The position numbers were made by a program, and so were the translations under genes. Under the pieces are notes generated by a model, which saw only the letters and a list, made by a program, of their open reading frames with translations, was not told the origin of the DNA and ran no database searches. 64,000 nucleotides of DNA from Jaltomata sinuosa (Eukaryota > Streptophyta > Magnoliopsida > Solanales > Solanaceae). Below, one piece after another: positions 35,291-46,248 of the stretch. The stretch's first letter is position 1. Every line of letters starts with the position of its first letter. The stretch is from the NCBI GenBank assembly GCA_003996215.1, contig QJPP01001827.1, positions 186,001 through 250,000 on the forward strand, read 5' to 3'.

Positions 35291-38200
35291 TACATGAACC
35301 CATTTCTCAGGTTATGATGGCACCTACAACCCCCTATAGGCAAACTAATCCCCATATCGCGAAACAGTTAGTAATGGGCTATACTCTAAGCAAGCACATA
35401 AAAGAAGCATAATAAGAAGAAGCAAGATAAAGAAGTATAGAAATATAGTAACAAGAAATATATATATATATATAAATATATATAGAAAGCTAAACCATCC
35501 CACGACCTCGTATCACATTATAGAAGCCACTACTAAGTATACAGATTACATTAGGGAGTACAAAATAGAATATACAACTGCCTCTGAATAAGCAAAAGAG
35601 TAAATTGTGCCAAAAAGAGAAGTTATGGTCAAGCCCCAGTTGTCAGGAGCTTACTCTAGTCTCGAATATCCAAAAGTTGCATGAGTATCCATGCGGTCAA
35701 CGGTGATAGCTCACACTAGGATCTGCTCCAGGAAGATGCAGAAGTGTAGTATGAGCACAAATTGCAAAGCAACAGGTACCTAGTAGGCATCATAGGCTGA
35801 CTGAGTGCATATTAGATATAAAAGCAGTATAAAGCAGATAGGAAAGAAGTAGTCACATAAGAAAATAGAGGAAAGCACACTGAAACTAGCAACATATAGA
35901 AGATAAGGATAATACAAGAGTAATACGCTAGCCACAAAAGATATATCATAGAACACAGGTGAAGGAATAGAGAACGCACCTGAATCCTTGCAAAAATAAT
36001 ATATACAGAGAGTTTAGGAAAAAGGAAATATACAAGTAACCTCAAATAAAAAGGAAAAGAAGGAAAAGCAAATAAACATAGTCATGCTAGCAATAAATCT
36101 CACAAGGTAAGGATGATCGGAGAATAACTCACAAGTAGCTATATTATGAACAAGTACTACATTACGATCGAGAAAGCTAATCTATCCACAGCCCCAATGG
36201 GCGCCCATACACCCAAAGAACACATACAAGTGAAAATAAACTCTCCGGTATCCCATACTACTGGAGCGTACACTCAACAAACAACAAACAAGGGTGGAAC
36301 CATACATAAAATTAATGATATGATATGATGAAACTAAGTGTGCAGTAGTACCGTATGTACCTCCTCCAGTTCTCGCAGGTCCAGTAGATAGGATCCATGT
36401 AAGGATTCCCCCATATACCCCTACTACAATGTATACCCCTCTTCCGAAACTCGCAACTTGTAGCCCCTAGTCTGGATTGACAAGGTCCATAGAAGTCTCT
36501 GTGACTACATACAAAATCTCAGAATCTAAATATAAGTGCCCAGAGTATATCTAGGTCTAAAAATTAGTAATGAAATATGTCTAGCGCTCAGCTCGGCCGA
36601 GTCTAGTATCACCTCAAAATCAGGGTGAAAACCATCATAAAATCATCGTATAATCTCTTTTACTCCAAGAATATCCGTAAAATCAGTTTCAAATCCTTTT
36701 ATAACCATTTATACTAAAAATGGGCCCTCAGGGCCATGCAACGATTAGAAAACTGGTGTTAGTTAGGCCCGCAACCAAAATAGTAGTAAGATGATGCAAA
36801 AAAACTCTTTGTATGATATTGATATGCCCAAACACAAGCAATATCTAAACAACTCACAATCAACCTATTGGCCTAGCATAGGCTCAATCAACTCTACAAC
36901 ATAGATAACTAGTTCCATAATAATAAATTAATGTCCGGGACTCATGGAAATTTCCCAATTATCCCACCATCTATGGTCAAAAGGCAAATACAAGGCCACA
37001 CAGGGCCACAAGGGGTGATACTACAAAACCAATTCGAATACTAAAATGAACGTATGAAATAAGATGGACAAAAAGAAAGCAGACAAGGTCTAGGGTGCCA
37101 ACCTAGTATACCCAACCTAAAGATGCTAAATAATACATTTATATTCTATATACGCAATGTCTAAGGTAGGGAAGTCGTAACCTACCTGGCATTCGATGAT
37201 AAGCTGCTGCGAAGCCAAATCCTAAGCTCGAACTACTCCGACAAGCCATGAAAAGTAATCACACTATCAAGAATGCATTCTACTCATTAAAACAAAGCTA
37301 ACGACACCCATATTGCTAGTAATCTAGCCGGGTCAAAATCTGATTCAAAAGAGGTTCCATGGATCCCATAACCCAAAAATGAAAATGGAAATTACTATAA
37401 TGTTCCCAACATCATTAGGGATACATGCTAAAAAATTGAGCAAGATTCGAGGAGGAAAAAGGGCCAAAACAGCCCCTATAATGCCAAGAATCAAACAAGG
37501 AATTAAAGAGAGGAACTAATGGAATTAAAGAACAAAACTTACCAATTGGAGTCAAGAAAATGATCACGGACCGGAAAATATTTACCCCAAATCTATTGGA
37601 TTCTCCCACACAGAATTTGGGAGCTTAAGCTCAAGAACAATAGTGGAATTTCATTTGAATGAAGAAGAAAACATTGGAAAAGAAATATATACTGCCAAGG
37701 GTCCTTCTTCACAATCGTGAAGAGACCCCCACACGGTCACGGTGACCACGCTGGCTAGACCATTGTGATCGCAAAGGCTAGCCGTGGTTGCAATGAGGAA
37801 AGAGGCAAGGGATGCATCACGGTCGCATGAAGGAGACCTCGTGGTTATGATGCCCTAGGAAATAGACGATCGCGATCGTGTGGTCTCTCTCGCAATCGCG
37901 ATTAAGGCCTGAGGCCTACACCTGCAATAGCAACTAGCAGAAAACTTAAGGCAAAAAGTCATGGGATGGGCCCACATAACTCATCCGGGACTTTGCGTGC
38001 ATAAACAAACTATGTTATTTAACTAAAACGGTATTTTTGACTCAACAAAATTAATAAAATTTCCAATAGAGACCGTGTAAATGAAAAGTGGGCCCCACGC
38101 TCAAAACTAACCTTTAACCAAAATGAAACCCAACACCCCAAAATGAGTCTGGAAGCGTCAGGACCCAAACCAAAGGTCCCGCTAGCCCAAAGTTGACATT

Positions 38201-38609
38201 TTAAAGCTAAGAACGCTGATGGAATTTCCATCCGAGGCTGTCTTCTCCGAATGTTGGCCAAAGTCAAATTTCCAAGTTCAACTGGCCAAGAAACACAGAA
38301 AGCAAGATATATCCAAACTGAAAGCTCCCAGATCCCGGCTAAGGGTCTATTTAGACTAAAATCCATTCTCTAGAGCTAACAAAACTGTCAGAATTTCATT
38401 CCGAGCATGTTTACCAAGAATGTTGACCGAAGTTAATGATTTCCAAAGCTAAAGCTCTAAAATAGGAAAATATTCATAACGACCTAACGAATGGTCCGGG
38501 CACTGATCCACCAATCCCAGCAAGCCATAAATGTATTAGGGCCACTACAAAAATGCTCTAACAATACAAAAAAGTGAAAAATGCAGGAATAATCAGAAGG
38601 GTCATTACA
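35291..38609 (-). repeat. Element D 5' LTR
   Basis: This is a 3.3-kb LTR, homologous along much of its length to the A LTRs but clearly a different subfamily. The minus strand opens TGTAATGACCCTTC. The presumed TATA box is TATATATTTC (plus 37682-37691). A word block of ATCGCGATCG type lies just upstream of it in minus-strand order (37711-37925). A donor-like GG|GTAAAT reads on the minus strand near 37586, and CAG|GTAGGT near 37182-37192. An (AT)n run lies at 35459-35481. No second LTR exists in the window. Confidence 0.85.
37711..37925. repeat. CpG-rich word block in the D LTR (ATCGCGATCG type)
   Basis: The stretch repeats variants such as ACAATCGTGA, GGTCACGGTGACC, TGTGATCGCAA, GACGATCGCGATCGTG and CGCAATCGCGATT, many self-complementary. 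Flanks on both sides align with LTRs A and E2, yet the words here match E2 and not A. Confidence 0.7.
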
Positions 38610-39510
38610 TAAAGTTATGCGAGTTTATAGAAGGCACTATCAAAAGGATTTTAACTTGGCCAAGTCACGTGTAATGACTAAGTAGCATCAAGGATATTAA
38701 TTAGGCTTGGTGAAAATGAGATTATAGTTAAGCCAAGGATCTAAGGTGTTCATGTGTGTGAAATTGAGGGTGATAGTTGACAAGAATAAGATTTGGAAAT
38801 CAAAACAAATGCAAAAAAAGTAAGTCACCTATGTTTTTGAGCTATGTGCTTCACCTACTAGCGTATACATCCTACTTGTTTGGATATTTTACGAGGATAG
38901 GTTATTTATTTTAACATCCTACTTACTTGAGTTACAAGTATATGTATCCTATATTATTTAAAAGGGATAAAATATGAGAAACTATGACAAGTAGGTGACA
39001 CACCTACTTAAGAAAATAAGGCCAAAAATAATTTGAAATGGGTTAGTAGGTGAATCACCTACTTTAAGATTGAAGCCCAAATTTTAGCAGCCCAATGGAC
39101 ATGTAGTGGGTCATGGGTCATATCCAAGACCCATATCTGCACATCCACAAATATATATACTCACTTATCCTTATATCAATACACACGATAAGAAATAATT
39201 CTCTGTCTCTCTTTAAGCTCTCTTAGCTGCCCTTTCTTCCTCAAGTGTTCTTGAGCTTTATTCAAGTGTTCCAAGGCTTTAAGGTAAGTATTCAGTATAT
39301 GTTTTACATGTTTTTTACTATAAAGAGGGTGGAAAACATGTTTATTTACGTTAGGAATGTTGGGATAGCCCCGAGAGAAAGAGCTCCCAAGGCAGCCTCT
39401 TTGTTGTGTTGTCATTTTCAATTGGTTTCTTCTTGTTTCAAGGTTTTATATTTGAGGAAACTGTTTATTACTAGAGGAGCCAAGTTCTTCTCAATGTCAA
39501 TAACCCTATG
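38610..39510 (+). mobile_element. Plus-strand LTR fragment G
   Basis: A promoter-like TATATATAC lies at about 39152-39162, followed by a C/T-rich leader and then AAG|GTAAGT (donor at 39284-39285), the same order as in the element F LTR. Upstream, 38840-39070 repeats the palindromic word AGTAGGTGA...CACCTACTT. Both ends are missing: the left meets the D LTR end at 38609 and the right meets the extra-ORF remnant near 39510. The plus-strand open frame at 39245-39511 is downstream leader sequence and is not supported as a gene. Confidence 0.6.
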
Positions 39511-40392
39511 ACAGGTATAGAGTTGTCAAATGGAAAATACAGGATCCAAACTCTAGCAGACAACTTAATGATCAGTACGGGATAAAGGAATAAAGCACCA
39601 GGTTGATCAGCCTTTATCTTAATTACCACTGCCATAATCTCACCAAAATTAACATGTGCACCTGACATGATGGAAGCTATTAGAATGGCTCCCTCCCATG
39701 TAACTTTTTGATCATTTTTAGAGGGTAGAAACTAGGAGCGGACGAAACCATACCATAAGTGCACCTCAAAATGGAGGTCTTGACACACAATGATGCCTCC
39801 CATGGTAACCCAAAGAGGTGTCCGAGGAGCAATGATAGAAGCAGCCCAGCCTAGTGGTTTCTCCTTTGGAAGGACTTTAGCCCAATATTCTTACGCTGGC
39901 TCAATCGGTTCAGCCCAGTAGATACAGTTAATATCCGCCAAAGTGATGCAAACCTCTTTACCTCAGACTATGACCGAATCCAAGAAAGGGAAATCATCAA
40001 CATTGCCTGAATACTTCATTGAGTCTTGCTTGTCCTGGTAAGAGGCATAAAACTCGTGGACCACTTCAAGGTAATAAACTCTAGTTACATCTTCAAACGG
40101 GAACCATTGGCGTGTAGTGAGTTTGTGGTGGACGTTAGGCAAATCAACCCTTATCGCTGAAAGGTTAAAGTTGCAGTCTAAGGTGAAGGACCTTTTTTGC
40201 TTTGTCCCTACCATAGAGGGCTTTCATTCCCTCTACCCCAAAGCGGATCCTCTCCTCCTCAGTAACATGCAAATAGAGAGGTACTGGGGCAGCAATAGGA
40301 GTTTTCTTCTTCCCTTTAGACTTATTGGTGGAGGTAGGAGGAGCTGGGGGCCTTCTTGAACTGCTGACTGAATTACCCTTGCTAGAAGACAT
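39511..40392 (-). pseudogene. Second plant-transposon-protein ORF remnant
   Basis: Read leftward from 40392 (MSSSKGNSVSSSRRPPAPP), it has a Ser/Pro/Lys-rich head and LHVTEEERIRFGVEGM. After a frame change it gives TTRQWFPFEDVTRVYYLEVVHEFYASY (40100-40020) and DDFPFLDSVI. The motif VVHEFYASY parallels LVREFHANY in the Athila-type element at 22500-22796, so both belong to the same broad family, but the sequences are otherwise far apart. Further matches fade toward 39511. No polymerase of the same element is visible nearby. Function is unknown. Confidence 0.6.
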
Positions 40393-41489
40393 TATATGCA
40401 CAGAGATCATGGGTACTCAAAGGGACAACAAAATCTTTTTGTATTTTTGCAATATTGACATGAGGAAATGCTAAAAAAAGTTAATGAAATAAAAAGAAAT
40501 TTAATGCATAATAGAAGAAAAAGACACTAGGTGGATGTTAGAATGTGCAAGTCACATACGAATCGCAAGTGAAGACTTGTGCTTCGCAAGTGACTTTTCC
40601 CTAGCTAACAAAATACCTGTGAAGATAGATGTAATGGGCAAAGGCAAATGCGATTCTCCCTTGGCAATCTGCGCATCGCATGTGCCTTCACCCTTACAGG
40701 CATTATGCTGGCAACGTTTGATGATATGCGCCGCCACTTGTGTTTCATAGTTAAGGACCTGCGTGTCGCATGCAAAACGCACATGGAACCAGTAAGAGTT
40801 TTTAAACTCTTCTTTTTTCATGTGTATTGCATATGCGATTTGCAGGGCAATACCTGTGGAATGCAAGTGCGAATAGGGGTATGAACATATATATCAGTAG
40901 GGCTAAGGAATGATAAGCACTAATTGACCAATTACCAAGTTCAAACACAACAAGACCAAAACATTGCAAAGTACATGCTTAACATTTGCCCTTAAGAAGG
41001 ATGTTATCCCATCTATCATCGGGAACATCAAGCATTCATGAAAATCATTCAAACACATTCAACATGACAACAATTTACTCCCCTCAACCAAATTGCTCAC
41101 CGAATAATTATAATAAATCAAAACAACACAAGAGCATAGTGCTAAATTAGTTCAGCCCATCACAACAATATTCAATCAAAAACTTGCAAAGATGAAGATT
41201 TGCCCTTAAAAATGACATCACCCAATCTATCATTGGGCTGAACCATGCATCATCGCAAATGAGTTACTCAGACTTCCCCCAAAAACTAGAAAGTAAGGGC
41301 TAGAAATCATCACAAGTTGCATGCATCATTCTATAAACACGATCTACCAAGTATTCCCCAAGAAAAAACAACAATATGCCCCAAAATTATAGTCCAAAAA
41401 ATCAAATCTCACCCAAAATTCAATATGGTAAATTAAACTAGCATGCATCACAAATAACATTCCCAATCTACTTAAAAACAAGGATTTAA
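40393..41489. other. Non-coding stretch: CGCAAGTG/CGCATGTG words, then a diverged duplication
   Basis: No gene is supported. 40540-40880 repeats words such as TCGCAAGTG, GCGCATCGCATGTG and GCATATGCG, placed just upstream of the extra-ORF remnant as in the Athila-type element. 40975-41040 and 41188-41250 are two diverged copies of one phrase ('atttgcccttaa', 'cccatctatcatcgg'), about 215 bp apart. The rest is plain AT-rich sequence. Confidence 0.5.
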
Positions 41490-42478
41490 CTTTGGGGAGA
41501 TTACCACACCAAAGATAATAAACAGAGTGTATTAAATGCTTGGTGGGATAATTACCTCACCAAAGATAATAAACAGAGTGAATTAAATGCTACTACTCTT
41601 ACTCAAAATAAAATCTCAGAAGACGCCACCGCTACTTTAATTTATAGCATAGCCAAACATTTTATAAGAGAACCCCAACTTTTCCAAGATAGGAGTCTAG
41701 AGATATTATCAAACCTATCCTGTCTAAAATTAGACGATTTTAGATGGTATAAAGATGTCTTGCTCAACAAAGTCATGGTTAGAGAAGACTATAATCATGA
41801 TTATTGGAAAGAAAAATTCATAAGTGGTTTACCAGCATTATTTGCTGAAAACGTTAGGATAAAATTAAAAGATAGGTACGAGGGTAAAATTACTTATAGC
41901 CAATTAACTTATGGTGACCTTATAAGTTTTATAAATATCACTGGACTTGAATTATGTACAGACATAAAATAAAAAAATCAACTAAAAAGGGACAGGACTT
42001 TGGATATGTTAAATTATCTGCTCCTTCAAAAGAAGCATCCAAGAAAATCAAAAGAAGACATAAATATTATACGAATAAATCTAAAAAATCCCATTATTAT
42101 AAAAGAAGATTTAAAAAACATAAAACCACTAAAGGTGGCACTAAATCTTATAAAAATAATACTGATAAATGCTGAAATTGTGGAAAGTTTGGTCACCGAA
42201 CCAGAGATTGTCGAGTACCTAATAAAAGAAAAGATAAAATAAATATGTTAGAACTTGAGCAAGAAGTCAAGAATAAATTATATTTTATTCTTGAAAAAAA
42301 TGAAAATAGTCCTGTCTCTGAGGAGAGCCTTAGTGACGAAGTCCAGCTTAATATCACATATAGTTCTGACAATAGTGAGTCAAGTAATCACTGTGGATGC
42401 AGCGGCGTGATTTGCACTTGTGATAGCCGCTCTATAAATGTCATTACTAATAGTAACAAGGAGATTTTTTTGAGATGA
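41490..42478 (+). pseudogene. Endogenous pararetrovirus coat protein remnant
   Basis: This is a plus-strand Caulimoviridae-type coat region. It has a Trp/Asp-rich start (WWDNYLT near 41541-41560), a helical middle (about 41586-41970), a strongly basic Lys/Tyr/His stretch (41975-42150), a CCHC zinc knuckle (42170-42215) and an acidic Ser/Glu-rich tail ending at 42478. This layout is that of coat proteins in solendovirus- and petuvirus-like members. Breaks: a frame change near 41965-41975, an in-frame TGA at 42173-42175 inside the knuckle, and a stop near 41487 upstream. A ~51-bp tandem duplication lies at its left end. The copy cannot produce an intact protein. The upstream part of the viral genome is not recognisable. 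Confidence 0.75.
41491..41591 (+). repeat. Tandem duplication of about 51 bp in the coat region
   Basis: Two adjacent copies share 'caccaaagataataaacag' and 'attaaatgct' (41507-41540 and 41558-41591). They differ by a few bases and one indel, so the duplication is not recent. Confidence 0.85.
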
Positions 42479-43254
42479 TTGACCATATTGATGATCATGA
42501 TCATAAGAGAAAATATTTAATAGAATTAAAAAATATAGTTCTTAATCAACAACCGGATAAAGAAATTATTGAACCCTTCAATATGAAAAATGTATTAAAT
42601 AAATTTAAAAAATAAAGGTCTGACAAACACTACAAGATCTTCAGACTCAATTATTACACATAAAAAGGGAAGTTAAGGAGGTTAAGCAAGACTTGACAAA
42701 CTAGAAACATAATCACTTACCGATAAAATTATAAAGAATTTGAAGCCTAAGTAAGAACCAGCGTCATACGAGCCTGGAGAAACGTCAAAATTAGGAAAAG
42801 ATGAGGAAGAAGAAATAGAGTCCCTAGAAGGAACTCTAGAAATCATATCAGGAATTAAAACAATTGCAATAGTTAAAGCCCAGAGTTACTATATACCTAT
42901 TACATAGTCATAAATAAAAATTATACTATTCATAAAATTGCATTATAAGATACAGGTGCAGATCAAAACTGCATAATTGAAGGAATAATTCCTACTAAAT
43001 ACCTCGAAAAATGTACTACCCAATTATTCTCTGCAACAGGAGAAAGAATCAAGATAAATTATAAACTCCACAGGGCACACATATGCAATAATGGAATTTG
43101 TTTTATTAATGACTTTGTAATAACCAAGGATATAAATTAAGAAATAATATTAGGTATCCCTTTTATAAATCAAATAAAATCATACGTCGCTACGTTAGAT
43201 GGCATCCACACCACGATGATAGGAAAATAAATTATTTTCCCTTATCTAAATAGT
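42479..43254 (+). pseudogene. Endogenous pararetrovirus linker and protease remnant
   Basis: After the coat region there is a broken reading frame with an acidic stretch (about 42800-42840). An aspartic protease active site follows, Asp-Thr-Gly-Ala at about 42951-42962, itself intact, with the flap and C-terminal strands traceable to about 43200. Several stop codons (for example just before the DTG codons) and frame changes disrupt it. In this family the protease heads the polymerase polyprotein and processes it, which fits the reverse transcriptase directly downstream. Confidence 0.65.
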
Positions 43255-43737
43255 ATGTCAAGAGAGAAAAGTGACTTTGTAAAAGATAAAACTATCTTTA
43301 GAATAAATTTACTTTCACAACAAATAAAATATTTAAAAGATGAAATAAAAATTAAGAGGATCGAATCATCTTTAAAAACCCTAGAAGTGGAAGCCAAAGT
43401 TAAAAACCTCCAAGATGTCATCGAACAAGAAGTTTGTTCAGACTTTCCTAATTCCTTTTGTGAAAGGAAAATATATATTATTGAATTACCATATATCGAG
43501 AGATTTGACGTAAGAGTCATCACCACTAAGGTAAGACCTATCCAAATGAACCATGAGTTAATGGAATATTGTAAAAATGAAATCAATGATTTACTTGATA
43601 AATTTTTTATTAGACCTTCCAAGTCACCTTGTAGTTGCTCAACATTTTATGTCTACAATAGCGCAAAAAAGGAAAGAGGAGCCCCAAGACTGGTCATAAA
43701 TTATAAGCCCCTTAATAAGATTTTAAAATGGATTAGA

Positions 43738-43815
43738 TACCCAATACCTAACAAAAGAGATCTTCTTAAAAGAACCTACCCAATACCCAACAAAAGAGAT
43801 CTTCTTAAAAGAACC
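43738..43815 (+). repeat. 39-bp tandem duplication inside the reverse transcriptase
   Basis: Units 43738-43776 and 43777-43815 differ at a single base (cctaac against cccaac). The unit is 13 codons, so the frame is kept. Confidence 0.95.
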
Positions 43816-43903
43816 TATATAGCTAATATTTATAGTAAGCTCGATATGAAATCAGGATTTTGGCAGATACAAATCACCGAAAAAGATAAATATAAAACAA
43901 CCT

Positions 43904-43908
43904 TTAAT
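43904..43908. repeat. Target-site duplication of E1 (left copy, TTAAT)
   Basis: TTAAT lies directly before the LTR terminus at 43909 and is repeated at 53774-53778, directly after the LTR terminus at 53773. Confidence 0.92.
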
Positions 43909-46247
43909 TGTCACGACCTGATTTCTCAGGTCATGATGGAACCTACAACCCCCCAGTAGGAGAACCAATCCCTGTAGCCCAGAATGATTAGTAATGGGCT
44001 ACTATCAAACCAATACGCACCATAAGCAGAAATAAGCAGAAGCAGAATATAAAGATAGACAAAGCGGAAGAAATAACCTGAATATATAAAAAAAGAAACT
44101 ACACCAACCCCAAGACTTGGTATCGACAGTATAGAAGCTTCTAATAGAATACAAGTGCTAGAAGTAACAAAATGATAAGTACAACTGTCTCTGAATATAC
44201 AAAGAGTAACAATACAAAAGATGAGATATGGTCAAGCCCCGTCCGTCAGGTGCTCACCCTAGTCTCGAATATCCAAAAGCTGCACGAGTCTCCAACGCGA
44301 TCAATAGCGAAAGCTCAACTAATATCTACACCAGAAGATGCAGAAGTGTAGTATAAACACCAATTTCTAAGAAACGAGTACCCAGTAGGCATCATCAATC
44401 GACTGAGTGCATATAAGATATAAAAATAGTAATAAGCAGATAACAAGTAGATAGTCAAAGAAAACAAGGAAGAAGCACAAGGGACTAGCACAAAGAGTAG
44501 TCAACCAAGGGTTACAAGTATACATGCTAGCACAAAAGGTATACATACACAGAAACACAGGTGAAAAAAGGAAGAAGGACGCACCTGGGATCCTTGCATC
44601 AATAGTACATATAAAAAGAGAGTTTAAGAAGATGGGCGGTATACCGGTAATCTCAAATAAAGGGAAAGAAGGAGAGCAATTCAACAATCGGAATAGAAGC
44701 CATAAACTAACAGAAATATGTTTAAGACATTAATATCAAGACAAGAATAGACGAACAACAGTCCCTTCAGTATAACCCCAGGATGGAATAACTAAACCAC
44801 AAGTACCCAGATCCATTAATGAAAAACCACGACAAGGAATAGAACTCAATAGGCCACAACTGCTCAGAAGGCTAAACAATTAGAGCCTCAATAATATAGA
44901 ACTCACTAGCCCCTCAATACTCAAAGTCCAAAAACTCGGAGCCTCAACAGGCTAAAGCTTGCTAATTACCAAAAATCGAAAGCCAAAAAATGTCTATAAA
45001 TAGACAGGAATAAAATAATCTACCTACAGTCCTAACGGCCACCCATACAACCGAGGAACACAATCTAGTAAAAATAAACCCTCTGGCCGCCCAAACAACT
45101 GGAGAATACACTTAACACATAACAAACAAGGGTGAAATCCGAGTGAAATATGCATGATGATATGATATGATGAATCTGGAACCAAGTGTGATCACAGTGC
45201 CGTATGTTACCGCCTCTGGTGCCCCAAAGGCCCAATAGAGGTAGGATCTATGGAAGGACCTTTCCCGAGTACCTCTTCTACACCGTACACCCCTTCCTCT
45301 GGTCACAGTCGGCTCATCACACTTGGTTTGGAATGGTAGGGTCCATGGAGGTCTACTCATAGACCACATACCAACATGAAACTCAATATATCTCAATAAT
45401 TAGGATCTCACAATACGTGCTCGGATTTGATCCTAGTCTAAATCAGTAGTCAAATCTCTGTAACCCTTATAAAGGATGCCCGGAGTGTTTCTGGGTGTAA
45501 ATAAGAAATCAAGTGTAAAAATCCCTAAACAGGGTGCCCGACTCATATCCGAGTATAAATCTGTAGAAAATAATGTCTAGTGTTATGGCCCAGTCGAGCC
45601 TAGTATCAGAATGAAAACCAGTAATCAAATTATCATAATATCCTCTCTACTCCGAGAGGTTTCATAAAAGCCAATTTCAAAATCCTTTCAAAGTCATATT
45701 CAAAGACTGGTCCTCAGGGCCATGAAAAGTTTAGAAAATCATTTATAGTTGGCCCAAAGCCAAATCAGTAGTAAAACATGCGGGGAAAACCTTCTTCATG
45801 TATGATATGCTCACAAACAATAGAGTAGCCCAAAATGGCTCACAAACATTCATATTGGCCCTGCACAGGCTCAACATCTCTACAACAGACATAACCAACC
45901 TAGAATAATATCTCTATGTTCAGGACTCACGGAAAATCCAAAATAACCCACCGTCTATGTTCCAGAGTCAATACAAGGCCACACAGGATCACAAGGGTAA
46001 TATACAATACTACACAAATACTACATCAACGTATGAAATAAACTGATAGAAAAGATGGCCAAGGTCTGGGGTACCAACCTAATACAACCCACCCAAGGAT
46101 ACTAATTAATGCATTTATAGCCTACATATGCAGAGTCTAGGTAGGGAAAGCCATAACCTACCTATCGTCCGACGACTAGCTGCGGGGATTACATCGTCCA
46201 AGCTTGAACTGCTCCGGGAAGCTCTGAATGATAATCACACTATCACA
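43909..46247 (-). repeat. Solo LTR E1, first part
   Basis: This is A-like LTR sequence starting at the TGTCACGACC terminus (minus-strand end GGTCGTGACA) and running to about 46247, where E2 internal sequence begins. It contains the donor-like AG|GTAGGTTATGG on the minus strand near 46155-46166. The final 158 bp of the same LTR reappear at 53616-53773. No internal region of the same family lies between them, so E1 is best read as a solo LTR formed by LTR-LTR recombination. The minus-strand frame at 45112-45396 and others here are accidental. Confidence 0.78.
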
Positions 46248-46248
46248 G

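Larger units (their letters stand above)
43255..43908 (+). pseudogene. Endogenous pararetrovirus reverse transcriptase, proximal part
   Basis: This open plus-strand segment runs up to the E1 insertion. It shows the palm entry typical of Caulimoviridae: FFIRPSKSPC, then RLVINYKPLNK and LDMKSGFWQIQI. The catalytic motif is not here; it lies at 53893-53907, beyond the inserted elements. A 39-bp in-frame tandem duplication sits at 43738-43815. The frame runs into LTR sequence at 43909, giving a meaningless tail. In the family the enzyme copies pregenomic RNA into DNA. This copy is interrupted and inactive. Confidence 0.85.

Noticed and set aside
43255..43959. A self-contained 234-codon viral gene
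   Set aside because: The C-terminal part after 43908 is LTR sequence, and the polymerase catalytic motif lies 10 kb away. It is an interrupted fragment.
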